This document shows positions 62,239 to 64,000 of a stretch of DNA of 64,000 nt, piece after piece. Source of the DNA: Nocardia aurantiaca (GTDB taxonomy: Bacteria; Actinomycetota; Actinomycetes; Mycobacteriales; Mycobacteriaceae); the NCBI RefSeq assembly GCF_009708175.1, contig NZ_WMBB01000003.1, forward strand, positions 372,001 to 436,000, read 5' to 3'. Numbering within the stretch: the stretch's first letter is position 1; every line of letters starts with the position of its first letter. Below the pieces are notes generated by a model, which was not told where the DNA came from, did not search any database, and saw nothing but the letters and a program-made list of their open reading frames with translations. A program made the translations under genes and the position numbers.

Positions 62239-64000
62239 TCAGCGTGGGCGCACGATTCGCATGCCATTGTCGAAATCGACGTCCACCAGATCCGTCCGAC
62301 CGCTGAGCCCCAGTTTGCCGAACACCCGCGAGAGATGGTGCCCCACCGTGCGCGGGCTGAGGAACAAATCCGTCCCGATCTCCCGATTGGTGAGGCCTCG
62401 GGCCGCCAGCCGGGCGACCCGCAGTTCCTGCGCCGTCAGCACCGAAGTCTCACCGTATGCGGTGACCGGTGCGACCCGGCGGCCGGTGAGCTCGAGCTCC
62501 TGCCTGGCGCGAAACAACCACCGGGCCGCCCCCATCTGCTCGAATGACTCGGCCGCAGTCCGCAATTGCTCAGCGGCGTCGGCGCGGCGACGGGCCCGGC
62601 GCAGCCACTTGCCGTAGAGCAACTGGGTGCGCGCATGGTCCAGGTCGCGGCGGGTGCGCCGGGCGGCCAGCGCCCGCCGGAAGTACCGGTCGGCCCGATC
62701 GTCGGCGCAGAGCAAGGCCCGACAGGTGTACGCGGCCGAGACCGCCCAGTCGGCGCGAGAACGCACCGCCCAGTCCCGGATCTCCTCGTAGTACCCGATC
62801 GCCTCCGCCTGGCGGCCGACCCTGGCGGCGGCCTCCACCAGCTCCACCGCGGCCAGCCGCGCGTAGGTCGGATGCCGGGCGTCATGGCCCGGCTGCACCA
62901 GGGTGCGCAGCCGCAGATACGCCGTCTCGGGATCGCCGAGGCTCAGCGCGTGGAAGCCGAGATGCCAGTGCGCGGCGGCGATGAGCGCGTGCGATCGCCG
63001 CGGCCGCGCCAGCGCCAGCACCCGATCCGCGCTGTCCAGAACCGCATCCGAATCACCCTGCAGCGCAGCGATTTTCGTACGCAACGCCCAGCACTGGGCG
63101 AGCACGTTCTCCACACCGCCGGCCTCGGCCAGCTCGAACGCCTCCGCGAGGGTCTGCTCGGCGGCCTCGAACCTGCCATTGGCGAACTGTAGGATCGCCA
63201 GCTGCGGAAGCAGCGACACTGCGGCCGGGGCGCAACTGCCCCGCAGGTACGCGGCGGCCCGGGTATACGGCTCCAGCGCCACGTCGGTCAGACCCCACAG
63301 CAGCACCAGCGGCGCCGGCGGAAGCGGCCGGACCATGGCGTGGAAGCACGAAATATCCTCGCGCACAGTAATTTCCGCGGGATCGAGGTCGAGCGCCTCG
63401 TGCCCGGCCACCCAGCGCGCGCGTTCGGCGTCGGCGCGCAGATTCGCGGCAGTCTCGGGATCCACGAGTTCGGCGTCGCGCAGCAGCAGCCGGCTTGCCC
63501 GTTCCGGCTCTCCCGCAACGAATTCCAGCATCCCGGCCAGCCCGCGCCCGGCCGCCGCGGCCCGCTCCGGCCCGATCCGGGCGGTGGCGCGGTCGAGCAG
63601 GCCGCGCGCGGAGGCGATATCGCCGCCCGCCCAGGCGAATCGGCCGGCCGCGGCCAGCCGCTCCCCCGCGCGCTCCGGATCCGGCGTGATGGCAGCCGCC
63701 TGGCGCAGCATGGCCGCGGCCGCTATGGACCCGTGATCCGCGGCGGTGGCGCGCTCGGTCAATGCCGCCGCCAGCTCCTCATCGGGGCATTCGGCAGCCA
63801 TGGCCCGGTGCCAGGTGCGCAGATCCGCCTCACCCGGCCCGGTCAGCGCGGCCGCGACCGCCAGTTGGGCGGCGCGCCGTTCGGCAGCCGTGGCGGCATC
63901 GTGGACGGCAGCGCACAGCAGGGCATGGGTCTGTTCCACCCGGCCGTCGCTCACGGTGAGCAGGCCTGCGGCGCCGGCGAATTCCCACGCTCCCGAGTCG
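62239..64000 (-). CDS. Large LuxR-type regulator, copy 2 (N-terminus outside window)
   Basis: Minus-strand frame is open to the window end; the apparent start at 63954 is internal, since the upstream residues (WEFAGAAGLLTVSDGRVEQ) align with WESALAAGLLSVTDGRIEM in copy 1. The ATPase domain is therefore beyond the window. The visible part has the helical repeat region and the C-terminal HTH LTAQELRVARLAARGLTNREIGTDLFLSPRTVGHHLSRVFGKLGLSGRTDL. Clearly a paralog of the gene at 58597-61287, likely from tandem duplication. Confidence 0.9.
   Translation of the reverse strand, partial: DSGAWEFAGAAGLLTVSDGRVEQTHALLCAAVHDAATAAERRAAQLAVAAALTGPGEADLRTWHRAMAAECPDEELAAALTERATAADHGSIAAAAMLRQAAAITPDPERAGERLAAAGRFAWAGGDIASARGLLDRATARIGPERAAAAGRGLAGMLEFVAGEPERASRLLLRDAELVDPETAANLRADAERARWVAGHEALDLDPAEITVREDISCFHAMVRPLPPAPLVLLWGLTDVALEPYTRAAAYLRGSCAPAAVSLLPQLAILQFANGRFEAAEQTLAEAFELAEAGGVENVLAQCWALRTKIAALQGDSDAVLDSADRVLALARPRRSHALIAAAHWHLGFHALSLGDPETAYLRLRTLVQPGHDARHPTYARLAAVELVEAAARVGRQAEAIGYYEEIRDWAVRSRADWAVSAAYTCRALLCADDRADRYFRRALAARRTRRDLDHARTQLLYGKWLRRARRRADAAEQLRTAAESFEQMGAARWLFRARQELELTGRRVAPVTAYGETSVLTAQELRVARLAARGLTNREIGTDLFLSPRTVGHHLSRVFGKLGLSGRTDLVDVDFDNGMRIVRPR

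Overview
The window is high-GC DNA with strong codon-position bias, many GTG/TTG starts and short overlapping genes. It comes from a mycolic-acid-type actinobacterium of the order Mycobacteriales, most likely Nocardia (Rhodococcus is less likely). Support: a long stretch (about 30.0-57.7 kb) follows the gene order of the Mycobacterium tuberculosis Rv3205c-Rv3228 region (moeZ, DUF3152, TetR, DUF3107, ferritin-like, rhlE, gpm2, whiB1, pdtaS, TB7.3, rshA, sigH, SRAP, aroA, rsgA). It also encodes a mycothiol-type SigH/RshA pair, WhiB1 and a HemD fused to a response-regulator DNA-binding domain. No rRNA, tRNA, CRISPR array or insertion sequence was seen. The species call is inference.

Layout. 0-2.8 kb: end of the respiratory nitrate reductase operon (narH partial, narJ, narI). 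2.9-4.0 kb: small unknown genes. 4.2-10.1 kb, all on minus: a cell-envelope locus with a secreted phosphoesterase, an acyltransferase-3 membrane enzyme, and two tandem copies of a proline-rich lipoprotein plus secreted SGNH hydrolase module, each with a matching upstream block. 10.5-17.5 kb, minus: a catabolic-looking operon (flavin monooxygenase, serine esterase, acyl-CoA ligase, D-aminoacylase-type amidohydrolase, SDR), divergent from a TetR gene with a near-perfect 29-bp palindrome between them. 18.6-26.1 kb, minus: nitrate/nitrite assimilation (narK, nirB, nirD, hemD-RR, cbiX) with a GlnR-like box upstream of narK; the siroheme genes lie in the same run as the siroheme enzyme NirB. 26.2-29.9 kb: a CynX-type MFS transporter, a FadR-type GntR regulator and a second NarK.

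30-57.7 kb is the conserved core: sulfur-carrier activation (moeZ), RNA helicase with an expanded repetitive tail, Gpm2-like phosphatase, lipid kinase, WhiB1 with CRP-like sites, PdtaS kinase, biotinyl-domain protein, a 24-residue ribosomal protein (bL37), and the SigH thiol-stress regulon core. The sigH region carries a SigH-type promoter and an in-frame upstream start, suggesting a long SigH isoform as in Streptomyces SigR. Between the core genes sit a YbaK deacylase, a MarR/MFS drug-efflux pair, a secreted repeat protein and an aldehyde dehydrogenase.

57.8-64 kb: a small acidic protein, a deazaflavin-type nitroreductase-like protein, and two large paralogous LuxR-type (LAL) regulators flanking a small secreted protein and a CxxC protein; the last regulator runs off the window.

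A dispersed mini-hairpin family (five copies, one degenerate) marks several 3' ends.
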